From positions 345,001 to 409,000 of the forward strand of contig CAMRHE010000462.1 in NCBI GenBank assembly GCA_947044405.1: a stretch of 64,000 nt of DNA, written 5' to 3'. A program made the translations under genes and the position numbers. Origin of the DNA: Leptodactylus fallax (lineage: Eukaryota; Chordata; Amphibia; Anura; Leptodactylidae). Shown here piece after piece: positions 19,699 through 30,894 of this stretch. Under the pieces are notes generated by a model, which saw only the letters and a program-made list of their open reading frames with translations, ran no database searches and was not told where the DNA came from. The number at the start of each line of letters is the position of its first letter. Position 1 is the first letter of the stretch.

Positions 19699-20505
19699 AT
19701 TTCCAGGCCATGGACCCAAAATCTCTATGTTTTGTTCCCTGAGCCATTTAGTTCTCACCTTTGCTTTATGGCAAGGTGCTCCATCATGCTGGAAAAGGCA
19801 TTGTTGAGCGCCAAACTGCTCTTGGACGGTTGGGAGAAGTTGCTCTTGGAGCACATTCTGGTACCATTCTTCATTCATGGCTGTGTTTTTAGGTAAGACT
19901 GTGAGAGAGCCGATTCCCTTGGCTGAGAAGCAACCCCACACATGAATGGTTTCAGGATGCTTTACAGTTGGCATGAGACAAGACTGGTGGTAGCGCTCAC
20001 CTCTTCTTCTCCGAATAAGCTGTTTTCCAGATGTTCCAAACAATGGAAAAGGGGATTCATCAGAGAAAATGACTTTCCCCCAGTCCTCAGCAGTCCACTC
20101 CCTGTACCTTTTGCAGAATATCAGTCTGTCCCTGATGTTTTTTCTGGAGAGAAGTGGCTTCTTTGCTGCCCTCCTTGAGACCAGGCCTTGCTCCAAGAGT
20201 CTCCGCCTCACAGTGCGTGCAGATGCACTCACACCTGCCTGCTGCCATTCCTCAGCAAGCTCTGCACTGCTGGTAGCCCGATCCCGCAGCTGAAACACTT
20301 TTAAGAGACGGTCCTGCCGCTTGCTGGTCTTTCTTGGGCTCCCTGGAGCCTTTTTGGCACCAATGGAACCTCTCTCCTTGAAGTTCTTGATGATGCGATA
20401 GATTGTTGACTGAGGTGCAATCTTTCTAGCTGCAATACTCTTCCCAGTTAGGACATTATTGTGCAGTGCAATGATGACTGCACGTGTTTCTTTAGAGATA
20501 ACCAT
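19699..20505 (-). pseudogene. Tc1-like transposase, C-terminally truncated
   Basis: The start was taken at the methionine at 20505 (MVISKETRAVIIALHN); the longer upstream frame is leader. A helix-turn-helix region with STIYRIIKNFKERGS and the SPRKTSKRQDR basic linker precede the DDE core. The first aspartate is present in FSDESPFPLFG and the second in FQHDGAPCHKAK. The frame then reads ILGPWPGN and leaves the family before the SPDLNPIE block, so the catalytic glutamate is absent. About 269 residues of the usual 330-340 remain. Confidence 0.88.
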
Positions 20506-20880
20506 GGTTAACAGAAGAGAAACAATGATGGCAAGCACCAGCCTCCTTTTAAAGTGTCCAGTGGTGTCATTCTTACTTTTAATCATGACAGATTGATCTC
20601 CAGCCCTGTCCTCATCAACACCCACACCTGTGTTAATGGAGCAATCACTGAAACGATGTTAGGTGGTCCTTTTAAGGCAGGGCTGCAATGATGTTGAAAT
20701 GTGTTTTGGGGGATAAAGTTCATTTTCTAGGCAAATATTGACTTTGCAAGTAATTGCTGTTAAGCTGATCACTCTTTATAACATTCTGGAGTATATGCAA
20801 ATTGCCATTAGAAAAACTGAAGCAGTAGACTTTGTAAAAATTAATATTTGTATCATTCTCAAAACTTTTGGCCATGACTG
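19699..20880 (-). mobile_element. Tc1-like DNA transposon, 3' truncated
   Basis: The 5' terminal repeat is at 20850-20880 (minus strand: CAGTCATGGCCAAAAGTTTT), with TA at 20881-20882. Coding runs leftwards and homology ends at 19699, where a different sequence begins. This family is distinct from the Tc1 copies at 119-1349 and 41976-42914. Confidence 0.85.
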
Positions 20881-21218
20881 TATATAAAAAGACACATATG
20901 CAAGTTTTTCTCACTATGTGATGTGAAATCAGAATAAACCTTTCCCGTTTTAGGTCAATTAGGATTACCAAACTTATTTATATTTGCCAAATGCCATAAT
21001 GAGAGAGAGAGAGAATTTTTAAGGCATTTTTATTTTCTGCAAAGTCAAAAGTTTACATACACAAAGATTACTATGCCTTTAAACTATTTGGGACAGCCCA
21101 TATGATGTCATGTCTTTGGAAGCTTCTGATAGGTTTATTGGCAACATCTGAGTTAGAGACACACCTGTGGATGTATTTTAAGGCACACCTGAAACACACT
21201 GCTCCTTTGTGTAACATC

Positions 21219-23327
21219 ATGGGAGAGTCTAAAGAAATCAGCCAAGATATCAGGAAGAGAATTGTGGACTTGCACAAGTCTGGTTCATCCTTGGGTGCAA
21301 TTTCCAGATACCTGAAGGTGCCTCGTTCATCTGTACAAACAATTATACGCAAGAACAAACAAGATGGGAATGTCCAGCCATCATACCACGCAGGAAGGAG
21401 ATGGGTTCTGTGTCATAGACATGAACGTGCTTTGGTATGAAATGTGCATATCAACCCAAGAACAAAAGCAAAAGACCTTGTGAAGATGCTGGCTGAAGCT
21501 GGTAAGAGTGTGTCATTATCCACAATGAAACGACTACTGTATCGACATGGGCTGAAAGACCACTCTGCCAGGAAGAAGCCATTACTCCAAAACCATAAAA
21601 AAGCCAGATTGTTTGCAAATGCACACAGCAACAAAGACGTTCATTTTTGGAGACATGTCCTGTGGTCTAACAAAACTAAAATTGAACTGTTTGACCATTT
21701 GCTGATCTCCAGTCTGGATTTGGCCTGCCCCGGTCCAGTGAGTTCACGTATATCCAGGTCTCCCATCTGGCCGCCTCTATTTTTCAAGGCCCCACAGCAC
21801 CCATCCCTACGCTTTTTGGGAAACTTTGTAAAACGGGTGTTGGGACAACAGGGCTTATTTCTGAGATATACCGCCTTCTTTCGAATCCCACCCCAGATGT
21901 TTTGCCCCAACATACCTATTTGTCACGGTGGGAGACCTATTTGGGGACACCCATCTCGAGTAACGATTGGTCCCTCATATGGAGTAGAGCACCCAGGACT
22001 TCTAGATGTGTTACACAAAAAGAAAATATTTTTAAGATGTTGATGCATTGGTATCATACCCCAGCTGCACATCACTCTTTTGACAAGAATGTCCCGGACT
22101 GCTGCTGGCGGTGTGGCACCCGCCTCGCACATATTTTCTATCTCTTTTGGAACTGCCCCCAGCTACAGCCTTATTGGCGCCAGGTCCGGGGTCTCCTGGA
22201 AGGGGTCCTGGGTGTTAGCCTTCCCCTGTCCCCTAGGACTTGCCTCCTCAACATCCCCCCCCCCTAATATTTTGCGCAGGCCCGCTCTCCAGCTCCTGTT
22301 GCTCCTCCTTACTTCCGCTAGATGTCTGATTGCTAAACACTGGCGGCATCCAGCCCCGCCCGGCCCTGGAGGAGTTATATGCTAGGATTAAAGATGCGCG
22401 CTCCCTGGAGTACCTGACGGCCCTTCTTAATAATGAGGAGGAGAGATTCTGCCTGATCTGGAAACCGTGGAATGAGTTTTGGGCGGTCTGGCTTCTCTGA
22501 TTCGGCTGCTGTGTGGCCCCTTACTTCCTGGATGCCCTTCTGTCACCCTTCTGTCCTCCTGTCTTATCTGCCCCTGTTTGTTGTCGGATTCCTTGGCCTT
22601 TTTGGGACCATTTCTGGCCAGTTTGTTTAAAGCTTTGAATTTATTGAGAATGCTGAGTAATCCCCGTCTGTCCTATGTTTCAGTTCTCTTATGTTTCTCG
22701 TATATTGTTATTCTCTCTGTATGACAAAAACTTTTAAAATAAACAGTTGAAAAAAAAAAATAAAAATTGAAGTGTTTGGCCATAATGACCATCATTACGT
22801 TTGGAGGAAAAAGGGAGAAGCTTACAAGCCTGAGAACACCATCCCAGCTGTGAAACACGGGGGTGGCAGCATCATGTTGTGGGGTTGTTTTGCTGCAGGA
22901 GGGACTGGTGCACTTCACAAAATAGATGGCATCATGAGGAAAGAACATTGTGGCAATACGGAAGCCACATCTCAAGACATCAGCCAGGAAGTTAAAGCTT
23001 GGGCGCAAATGGGTCTTCCAAATGGACAATGAACCAAAGCATACTGCCAAACTGGTTAAGGATAAGTGGCTTAAGAGTAATAAAGTCAAAGTCAATGTTT
23101 TGGAGTGTCCATCACAAAGCCCTGATCTCAATCCTATTGAAAATATATGGGCAAAGCTGAAAAGGCAGGTGCGAGCAAAGCGGCCTACAAACACAGCTCA
23201 GTTACACCAGTTCTGTCAGGAGGAATGGGCCCAAATTCCTACCAACTATTGTGAGAAGCTTGTTGAAGGATATCCAAAACATTTGACCCAAGTCATACAG
23301 TTTAAGGGCAATGGTACCAAATACTAA
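21219..23327 (+). pseudogene. Sleeping-Beauty-like transposase, multiply broken
   Basis: Starts MGESKEISQDIRKRIVDLHK with the paired-like DNA-binding domain. An in-frame TGA at 21438-21440 stands where the family has CGA (Arg), a CpG-type decay. The first catalytic site reads WSNKTKIELF instead of WSDETKIELF, so the aspartate is Asn. An L1 insertion then splits the gene at about 21698. After it the frame resumes HNDHHYVWRKKGEA and VKHGGGSIMLWGCFAAGG, shifts near 22950, and continues LKLGRKWVFQMDNEPKHT and [20 protein letters not shown] to FKGNGTKY and the stop at 23327. The second aspartate and the glutamate survive. This is a dead copy. Confidence 0.88.
21698..22762 (+). mobile_element. 5'-truncated L1-type LINE with poly(A) and target duplication
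   Basis: The insert is bounded by a roughly 20-bp target duplication: AAAATTGAACTGTTTGACCA at 21678-21697 and AAAATTGAAGTGTTTGGCCA at 22763-22782, with two mismatches. It ends in AAAATAAACAGTTG and an A-rich tail. The coding remnant (best at 21902-22267) carries the ORF2 C-terminal cysteine motif region, ENIFKMLMHWYHTP then CCWRCGTRLAHIFYLFWNCP, typical of the L1/Tx1 group. Confidence 0.8.
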
Positions 23328-23546
23328 TGAAATATATGTACATTTTTGACTTTGCAGAAAGTAATAATAATGCCTTAAAAATTCTCTCTCTCATTATTCT
23401 GGCATTTGGCAAATCTAAATAAATTTGGCAATCCTAATTGACCTAAAACGGGAAAGATTTATTCTGATTTCATGTCAGATAGTGAGAAAAACATGCATAT
23501 GTGTCTTTTATATAGTGTATGTAAACTTCTGGTTTCAACTGTAAAT

Positions 23547-24075
23547 CACTGAACCACCTTCTGTCTCTGACTGTTCTGCTCCTTCTAGTCACTGAGGACA
23601 TCTCTCCCAAACCTAGCCCACCTACTTTCAATAATTTCAACTCTCCCAGCACATAGAAGTCCCACTAACCTAACAAATATTCACCCAATTCCCTCTCCTT
23701 ATGTCTTCAGCCCCGGTTAACTATTCTTTCTGGAACACCTGGTCAGCATGCAATAAGTTTAAGTATATTCATGACTTATTCCTTACTAAATCTCTTAACT
23801 TGCTAGCCCTCATTGAAACCTGGTCCAGCAGTCTGATACAGCCTCCTTTGCTGCTCTGTCTTATGGTACTACATTTCTTCCATTCTTCAAGGCCTGACAA
23901 CAGGCAGGTTAGAGAGGTAGGCATACTTCTGTCCCTTTTTACTGAACTTTTTAAGTCATTCCTCCAATACCCTCACCTTCTTCACATTTGAGGTATACAC
24001 CATCAGACTCTTCTGCCCTCTCCCTGCAAGTAGCTGTGATCTACTATCCCCAATTGGAGACTTTAACATGCGTAT
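23547..24075 (+). mobile_element. L2/CR1-type LINE, endonuclease region (piece 1)
   Basis: The frame at 23701-23991 reads FWNTWSACNKFKYIHDLFLT and LNLLALIETW, matching the start of the apurinic-type endonuclease domain of CR1/L2 elements. Another frame near 24053 gives IGDFNMRI, the GDFN motif. The sequence is then cut at TTAA (24075-24078) by an unrelated element and resumes near 26090. Frameshifts make it non-functional. Confidence 0.75.
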
Positions 24076-26090
24076 TAACCCCTTCCTGACATCCGTTGTA
24101 AAAGTACGGCAGATGTCGAGTATTTATTTAAATATAAATGTATTATACAGCAGAGACTCGGCACTAATGCGCACGATCAGTGTCCATACTGATCATGGGC
24201 GTTAATCCCCCCCCCCCTCCCGCACCTTGGTTAAAGCCTGCCATACAAATGCCGATATTTTGCAATGCATTAGCATTGTAATGGATTGCATTAGTGATCA
24301 GACTCCCTAGGGATAAGACCCCTAGGGGGTTTAATAAATGCAATAGAAGAAATAAAAAAAAAAAAAGTGAAAAAAAAAATTCAAATCACCCCCTCGTTCC
24401 CTAAGAACACACATAAAAGTACTTAAATACTGTGAAAGACATACACATTAGGTATCCCTGTGTCGGAAAACAACCAGTCTACAAACCTATAAAAATATTT
24501 TTCGTGAGTGGGGAAAAAAAATCAAGTATTTTAAACCGGTGTTTTCACTTTTTTTCCTTTGATAAAAATTTTGAATAAAAAGTGATCAAAGCAATAGACA
24601 TTCCCCAGAAGTTATAACTAAAAAGTACACCTGGCCCCACAAAAAGACGCCCTATGCATGTCCGTACACGGAAATATAAAAACATTATGGGTATCAGAAT
24701 ATGGCGACTTTAGGAAAAAATTTTTTTTTTTAGATTTTTAACCCCAATTTTCGTTTTTGTATTTTCGTTTTTCCCTCCCCATATTCCAAGAGCCATAACT
24801 TTTTTCATTTTTCAGTTTAGAGAGTCACATGATGGCTTATTGTTTGCAAAACAAATTTTACTTTTGTAATGGTACCATTCAATATGCTGTGCAATGTACT
24901 GGGAAGCTGGAAAAAATTCAGAATGAGGTGCAATTGGAGAAAAAAATTTATTTGTGCTAATTTCATATGAGTTTAATTTTTACGGCGTTCACTGTGTGGT
25001 AAAAATGACATGTTACCTGTATTCTGCGGATCAGTACGATCACGGCGATACCAAATTGATATAGTATTTGTAATGTTTTGATACCTTTTAAATAATGAAA
25101 AAAATAGAAAAAAAAATTGTCGCCATATTGTGACACCTATAACTTTTTCATATTTTCATGTATGGAGCTGGGAATGGTGTCTTTTAAAGAGGACCTTTCA
25201 TTTCCTCATGCACATCCGGTATTATATACCGCTAGAAAGCAGTGTTATGTTCCCGTTATGAGCCCCGGGGCTGGAGATATCGGTGCCGTTAGTTTCGGCA
25301 CTGATCTCTGCCCACCATCAGAAGGGCATTCCTGACAGTCTAGCTGAGATGTGAGGAACGCCCCCTGACAGTACTCATCCATAGCCCTATACTGGGGAGG
25401 AATTCCTCACAGCTCCGTGTCATCACTGGGAGGTAAGGAACGCCCCCTCTGACTGTACAGACCTATGGACAAGTACTGTCAGGGGGGGCGTTCCTCACAG
25501 CCCAGCTAGACGGTCAGGAACGCCCTTCTCACGGTGGGCACCGAAACTAACGGCACCGATATCTCTAGTCCTGAGGCACATAACGGGAAAGCCGACAGTG
25601 CGCTGAATTGAGCACACTGTCGGCTTTCTAGCGGTATATAATATTGCATGTTCATGAGAACATGAAAGGTCCTCTTTAATGTGGGACAAGATGACGTTTT
25701 TACTGATACCATTTGGGGAAAGATCTCCTGGTTTGATCAATTTTTATTCAATTTGTTATAGGAGGCAAAGCGTTGTAAAAAACGCTATTATTTTTTTTTT
25801 TTTTTTTTTATGTCGTTCACCATATGGGATAAATATTTTAATAGTTTGGGCATTTTGGAGCGCTGGGAGACCTAATGTGTTTACTTTTTGTTTATTTACT
25901 TTTATATGTGATCTAGGGAAAGGGGGGTGATTTGAACTTGTATGTTTTATTTTATTTTTTTATACTTTTAAAAACTTTTTTCTTTTTACTTTTACGATGA
26001 GACCTCCTAGGGACCTTGAAACCTAGGGGGTCTGATCACTCATACTATTCACCGCAATACTACTGTATTGCAGTGAATAGCAAAATACCT
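24075..26090. repeat. Long AT-rich interspersed repeat (family with TTAACCCCTTCCTGAC end)
   Basis: It starts TTAACCCCTTCCTGACATCC inside the LINE. It contains low-complexity A/T tracts and phrases shared with 34930-35580 and 45357-45510 ('CCAAGAGCCATAAC', 'ACCTCCTAGGG', 'GGGTCTGATCACT'). No coding is recognised. Its right end is not clear; I place it where LINE homology resumes. A second element (25184-25679) lies within it. Confidence 0.55.
25184..25679. mobile_element. TTAAAGAGGACC inverted-repeat element
   Basis: The ends TTAAAGAGGACCTTTCAT and its reverse complement at 25662-25679 match over 18 bases, with TTAA outermost on both sides. The arms continue with ATTATATACCGCTAGAAAGC in both orientations. 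The interior has GGAACGCCCC repeats. No coding. Confidence 0.75.
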
Positions 26091-27297
26091 TCACTTCTAT
26101 CTGAATCTTTCGACCCTGGCACACACCACATACTTGTTTCCTTAAGTGCTGTTGTAGGTGTGCCGAACATCTGTGGAGAAAAATCACATACACCTGCAGA
26201 CTTCTTCCATTTCAAGTTTATGCTTGCTTTATAGCTTTGCTCTTCACCTCGCCAAACAAGCCTATTTAATCAATTTCTTCTTTTCTCTCTCCAGTAAACC
26301 TAAATGATTCTCTGAAAATTTTCACTCCGTACTTACTCCCAAGGTGCAGGCGCTTATCACAGTGCTGAGGACCTGCCACTTATTTCCATGACAAAATTGA
26401 TAAGATTCATCAGGAAATAATCAACCAATCCCTAGGCAGCAGTAATCCCCACACCTACCACACTTTTTCCTGTTAATTCTCATCCTTTGAGCCAATTACA
26501 GAAGTCTTCCAGCTCCTTTCTTCTCGCCCTACCACCTGTATTAGAGACCTTAACACCTTCTCAAGTCTCTGCCCCCAGATGTCACTGCTTACCTTACTAA
26601 AATATTTAATCTCTCTTTCTTATGGACTCCTTCCTCTTTCACACATGCAGTTAAAACCCCACTACTGAAAAAACCCTATCTTGACCTGTCCTTTGCTGCT
26701 AACTACCGACCCATCTCCAAAATCTTGGAACACTTGGTCTATTCTGGTCTAATATACTATCTTTCTGCTAACGCCTTTCTCAACTCCTTGCAATCTGGCT
26801 TCCGCATTCTGCACTCTACTGAAACGGTCTTTACAAAAATCTCCCCTTGTTGTTGGGGTTCCCCAGGGTCCTGTCCCAAGTCCCCCCCCCCCCTTTTCTC
26901 TCGACTCACTCCCCTGTTGGACAAACCATCAGCAGATTTGGCTTTCAGTACCATCTTTATTCCTATATACCTCCTCCTGTGACATCATCCCTACATTACT
27001 ACAGAACACCAGTGACTGTCTCTATGCTGTCTCTAATATCATGTCTTCTCTCTATCTGAAACTGAATCTTTCAAAAACTGAACTGCTGTCTACTCCAATC
27101 TCTAGCCAACTTAACCCTGATATGTTTTTTTTCAATCTGTGGTCTTACCATAACACTGAGGCAGCATGCTCGTTGCCTTGGGGGTATGTTACTCAGACCT
27201 TTCCTTTACCCTCTGTATCTAGTCACTCATTTTTGAGGTGCAGGTAGCATGTGCATGTGTTTCCAGAATCCGACCTTTCCTTACTATAGAAACACCA
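26091..27297 (+). mobile_element. L2/CR1-type LINE, reverse transcriptase region (piece 2)
   Basis: Recognisable pieces are DKIDKIHQE, then SKILEHLVYSGLIYYL, NSLQSGFRILHSTETVF, a GVPQG box in another frame near 26850, FGFQYHLY where the catalytic YADD box should follow (degenerate here), YLKLNLSKTELLSTP and RIRPFLT. This order fits the reverse transcriptase of the CR1/L2 group. Several frameshifts are present. Confidence 0.78.
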
Positions 27298-27645
27298 GTA
27301 GTATAATGTTGTACCGTGTTAGCCATAGAAAGTAGTGGAAGAGTGAAGAAATCAGGCGATACCTTTTAGAGGCTAACTGAGTATATTTGATAGTAAGCTT
27401 TCGAGAGTCTAGCTCTCTTCTTCAGACATACAAGAAACTGAAAATTCACACACTTTATACACATAAGACCTGGATCTTCAAAGGTTCTTAGAATCTTTAA
27501 AGAAAATCAAAATGCAATATAAGTAGAAAAGTTATTAACAGGTCAAGAAATAAACAATCTGGAAACTTGTGGGACATGACGGAGGGATCAGTAATTCTTG
27601 CTGTTATCTGTTTGCAATCAGGTGGTGATTTGTGACCCTCTCAGT

Positions 27646-27996
27646 TCATACGTAACGTGACATGAAACTGGCATAAATATTAAGTCCAAATTGCAGAGTT
27701 TGAAATTTTTGAATTAACTTATATTCCCATTCCTTTCTCTCCCTCTGCGTCTTAAAATGTCCCATTAAAACCACAACCCGCAAATCTTCAATAGAGTAGT
27801 CCTCTCCGGAGAAATGTGCGGCCACTGGGAGATCTGTTCTGCTGTTGTTAATGTTGGATCTGTGTGAGTTCATGCGCTGACTAAGTCTCTGCCCTGTTTC
27901 CCCCACATAGAGGCCTGTGGTGGGATATTGCACACACATTATGAGAGACACTACGTAGGGGGACATTTTCCTGCAGGTCTTCCAAATTCTGTGCAC
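27646..27996 (-). pseudogene. GIY-YIG endonuclease domain of the Penelope-like element
   Basis: The 116-residue frame contains VQYPTTGLYVGETGQRLSQR, then MNSHRSNI and LPVAAHFSGEDYSIEDLRV, followed by KTQRERKEWEYKLIQKFQTL and GLNIY. The YVGETG core, the downstream arginine/histidine block and the NPxGLN-like end fit the endonuclease that Penelope-like elements carry after their reverse transcriptase. Upstream reading frames are broken, so only this domain is intact. Confidence 0.8.
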
Positions 27997-28429
27997 CTGT
28001 TGTGACTGTGGGACAGATACACTGTCAGCTGTGAGGATGTGCCTGTGGGTCTTGCACCTGTTTTGTAGGCAAGGTGAGGTGCCATTTTCAGTTGGGGCCT
28101 TCAGGGCACTCCAGACAGGTTTGGTGGTTGTCGAAAGGAAAGGAGAGGGGGGACTGGAAATATGTCTTTGAATCTGTTGTCCCTATGTAGCACAGGTTGG
28201 AGCTCCTTGGCAATCCTTCGTAGGATCTCCAGCTGTGGGTTGTAGGCGACAACTAGGGGCACTCGGGCTTCTTTCTGGGTCTCTTTATATGTGAGCAGAC
28301 TGCCTCTGTTAATTGATGCTGCTTTGTTTAATTGGTTGTCTCTTTTGGTTTATATCCCAATTGGAGAAATTTCATCCTCAGATCCAGGAGGTTCTTGTCC
28401 AGGTCTGCTTTGTCAGAGCAAATACGATT

Positions 28430-28564
28430 TTATCGTATAGCCTGGCTGTAAATAATAGATTGTCTTGTGTGCTTGGGGTGGAAGCTGTCGTTTCTCAGGT
28501 AGGCCGTTCTGTCTGTGGGTTTGTGGTATATTGATGTGAGTAGCTGGTGGTCTTTAATGTATAT
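28430..28564 (-). pseudogene. Penelope reverse-transcriptase C-terminal fragment
   Basis: The minus strand reads TSIYHKPTDRTAYLRNDSFH, then PKHTRQSIIYSQAIR, the conserved 'kPTDR...L...S.HP.H...I.ysq..R' block just past the polymerase domain in Penelope-like elements. Confidence 0.72.
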
Positions 28565-28627
28565 TGTGCCAAAGCAGACCTGGACAAGCACCTCTTGGAA
28601 CTGAGGATGAAATTTCTCCAATACAAA

Positions 28628-28908
28628 TATAGTGGGGAAAAAAAGTATTTAGTCAGCCACCAATTGTGCAAGTTCTCCCACTTAAAAAGATGAGAGAGGC
28701 CTGTAATTTACATCATAGGTAGACCTCAACTATGAGAGACAAAATGAGAAAACAAATCCAGAAAATCACATTGTCTGATTTTTAAAGAATTTATTTGCAA
28801 ATTATGGTGGAAAATAAGTATTTGATCACCTACAAACAAGCAAGATTTCTGGCTCTCACAGACCTGTAACTTCTTCTTTAAGAGGCTCCTCTGTCCTCCA
28901 CTCATTAC
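28628..28908 (+). mobile_element. 5' terminal fragment of another Tc1-like transposon
   Basis: AGTGGGGAAAAAAAGTATTT, then AGTCAGCCACCAATTGTGCA and AAATAAGTATTTG.TCACCT form the leader of a Tc1 family widespread in fish and amphibians (recognised from memory). It contains only the terminal repeat and leader, no transposase. Confidence 0.7.
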
Positions 28909-29320
28909 CTTCAATCACATCCTAAAGACACATCTCTTCAGGCAGATATTGGAGGACCATCTGTTAGCCATAGATATTAATGTTAAAAAATAATGGCGTT
29001 TAACATCCGTAATAAGTCCATTATTTTGAATGGACACAAGTTCTGCACCCCACGTTAATATGCCAGTTAAAATAAGACATGTGATGATTTGGTGAGAACA
29101 GACACTAACTGACAACAGATCAATTCCCATTGAAATCAATACGATTTTTAATGGATGTATGACGGCTCTGTTAGTGTCCGTTAACATTTTGTAAAAGTTG
29201 GTAGCAATAGATACTAATGGTAGCGTGAACGCCCCTTTCCTTTGTAATGTCTGTTTCTCCTCCGAAAGTGCTGCGGAATATGTTGGAGCTATAGAAATGC
29301 AAATGTACTATTATTCTGTT
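28909..29320 (+). mobile_element. L2/CR1-type LINE 3' end (piece 3), with a further insertion
   Basis: The bases 28912-28950 read FNHILKTHLFRQ, the usual C-terminus of this group. The 3' tail GCTGCGGAATATGTTGGAGC lies at about 29270-29289, followed by CTATAGAAAT. The stretch about 28950-29230 between them looks like an unrelated short element ending GTGAACGCCCCTTT. Confidence 0.68.
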
Positions 29321-30770
29321 CATATAATGTAACATAACAGGAACAATAAAAGCCTCATCTGACAAGAGTAGTGGCTTAAATGCACCAATGCAACAAAATA
29401 TTTGCACAAAGTTCTGGTGCCGAAAGCTTACATAAGTATCAACTTAGATGGTCTGAAAATTAGCAGATTTGTCATCCAGTGTCAGCCACTGTGATAGGTT
29501 TTGTGCGTTTTCACACTACTTAGTTTAGACTTTCACCAGACAGTCTTAAACTGTGCGAGATTTAACAACATGTCTAATGCTATTTGATAAATTTGGAGTA
29601 TGTTTAGACTGTCTAGTCTTAGTTGGCTTACATTATGACATAAATCCACCAACATTTTGGCTAACATCCACTTTCTGATGAAACCCTTATCATTCACCTG
29701 TACTCTCTCTTTTTTTTCCATACAAGTTGTAAATGTGTCTAAAAAATGAGGCACATGGCATGTTGTACAGTTTTTTGGTGCAGATTAAACCAGAATTCAG
29801 GGGCATTTTGCTTAGGAGATCTTCCCCAACACACCCGTTTTGCCTGTGTCGTTGTGTATGTTTCTATAGTAATGCTTTTACGTAAATAGTGGTCTCTGTA
29901 CTCATGAAATGATGTAATCAGTATTGCGGCTATTTGAATTGCATAGGAAATGTTTGTATTTCTTGACCTTTCACTTTTACTAAGAAAGTAGTATAGACTT
30001 AAAAGTGGTAAGCCTTTATGGACGTCCTCTCACAACTCCATACAAATCACATGATAGTCATGATACTTACAAGAGGCATACGCCCTTTGGGGGTTTACTT
30101 CACTCAAAGAGGTCTTTATAATGTAAGTCATAATAAGACATATATCAAATTTGCTCTATCAAAGCAAGTTTTATGATAATCTGCTAGGTTGGCCACATAA
30201 AGTGCCACGTTTCTGAAAACAAGTACAGTCAGCTATTTTCAATGCAGTGCAAATAAAAAAAAAAATGCAGTTAGTTTTACTTTTAGTTAGGTGCTCCTCT
30301 GTTGCACACAGTAGGGGAATTTATTAACACTGGCACTTTCTATGCCAGTCTTAATCCATTCCCCTGCTGGTGTGAGATGACCCAGAACTAGTAAGAGGCT
30401 CCAGCATGTGATGTTTATGTGCACAATTTGACTTGTTCATTTTGGGCCCTGGATAGCCACCTTTCAAAAAAAGGGATAAAAGCTGCTAGGGCGGGGACAT
30501 CTTGGGCAACAAATTTATAACTTGCTCTAGAAAACTGGACTTAATAAATGAGTGTCTCTGTTCATCAAAGGAGCAGAGAGGAGGCAAGTGCTTCAAAGGT
30601 GAGTACATAACTTCACAGTAAAGCTGTCGGTAAGTTATTTAGTAACACTACATTACACAAAGGTTCATTTCCAAATGGAGGGGACTTTTTTGGTTTTTAC
30701 AGGAGTGCTTCTTTATTTTTTTTTTTATTAAATATGATGTAGAACAACCACATACAATTGAAATAATTGC
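29321..30770. repeat. Intergenic, short degenerate repeats
   Basis: Pieces about 29505-29840 (AAATTTGGAG, TTTTTTGGTGCAGATTAAAC, TTTTGCTTAGGAGATCTTCC) share wording with the element at 35698-36953. A block beginning GGGGAATTTATTAACACTGG lies at 30313. No genes recognised. Confidence 0.45.
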
Positions 30771-30890
30771 TTAATAATAATAATAATAATAATAATAATA
30801 GTCCTTTAATAGTCCCACAATGGGGAAATTCAGTGTGTTACGGCAGCAAAGATAAGCAGATACAAATACAAATACAACATGTACAGGAAT
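30771..30890 (-). mobile_element. LINE 3'-end fragment with (TAA)n tail
   Basis: On the minus strand this reads TGAATTTCCCCATTGTGGGA, then CTATTAAAGGACTATTATTA, ending in a TTA-type microsatellite (30772-30799). This is a common 3' tail of fish and amphibian L2-type LINEs. Confidence 0.6.
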
Positions 30891-30894
30891 ATTC

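Larger units (their letters stand above)
20883..23541 (+). mobile_element. Sleeping-Beauty-type Tc1 transposon, interrupted by an L1 insertion
   Basis: The right end is complete: it closes ACTTCTGGTTTCAACTG at 23541, then TA. The left outer end is missing at the junction with the previous Tc1 copy. Long inverted arms (about 20890-21030 against 23365-23510) share GACACATATGCA, TTTCCCGTTTTAGGTCAATT and GAGAGAGAATTTTTAAGGCA. The inner and outer direct repeats AAGTTTACATACAC are at 21049-21062 and, inverted, 23515-23528, as in the IR/DR architecture of this group. Confidence 0.85.
27298..28626 (-). mobile_element. Penelope-like element, 5' truncated
   Basis: On the plus strand the 3' UTR comes first, with GTAAGCTTTCGAGAGTCTAG and CTCTTCTTCAGACATAC, a signature of vertebrate Penelope-like elements. 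A GIY-YIG endonuclease frame follows at 27646-27996 and reverse-transcriptase linker fragments lie up to 28620. The 5' boundary is a foldback: 28568-28619 is the near-perfect reverse complement of 28361-28412. Confidence 0.8.

Noticed and set aside
20506..20625. Longer N-terminus of the Tc1 transposase frame (329 residues)
   Set aside because: The family start is the MVISKETR methionine at 20505; the upstream codons are leader sequence.
27646..27996. A free-standing GIY-YIG gene
   Set aside because: The surrounding Penelope 3' UTR and reverse-transcriptase fragments show that it is the element's own endonuclease.
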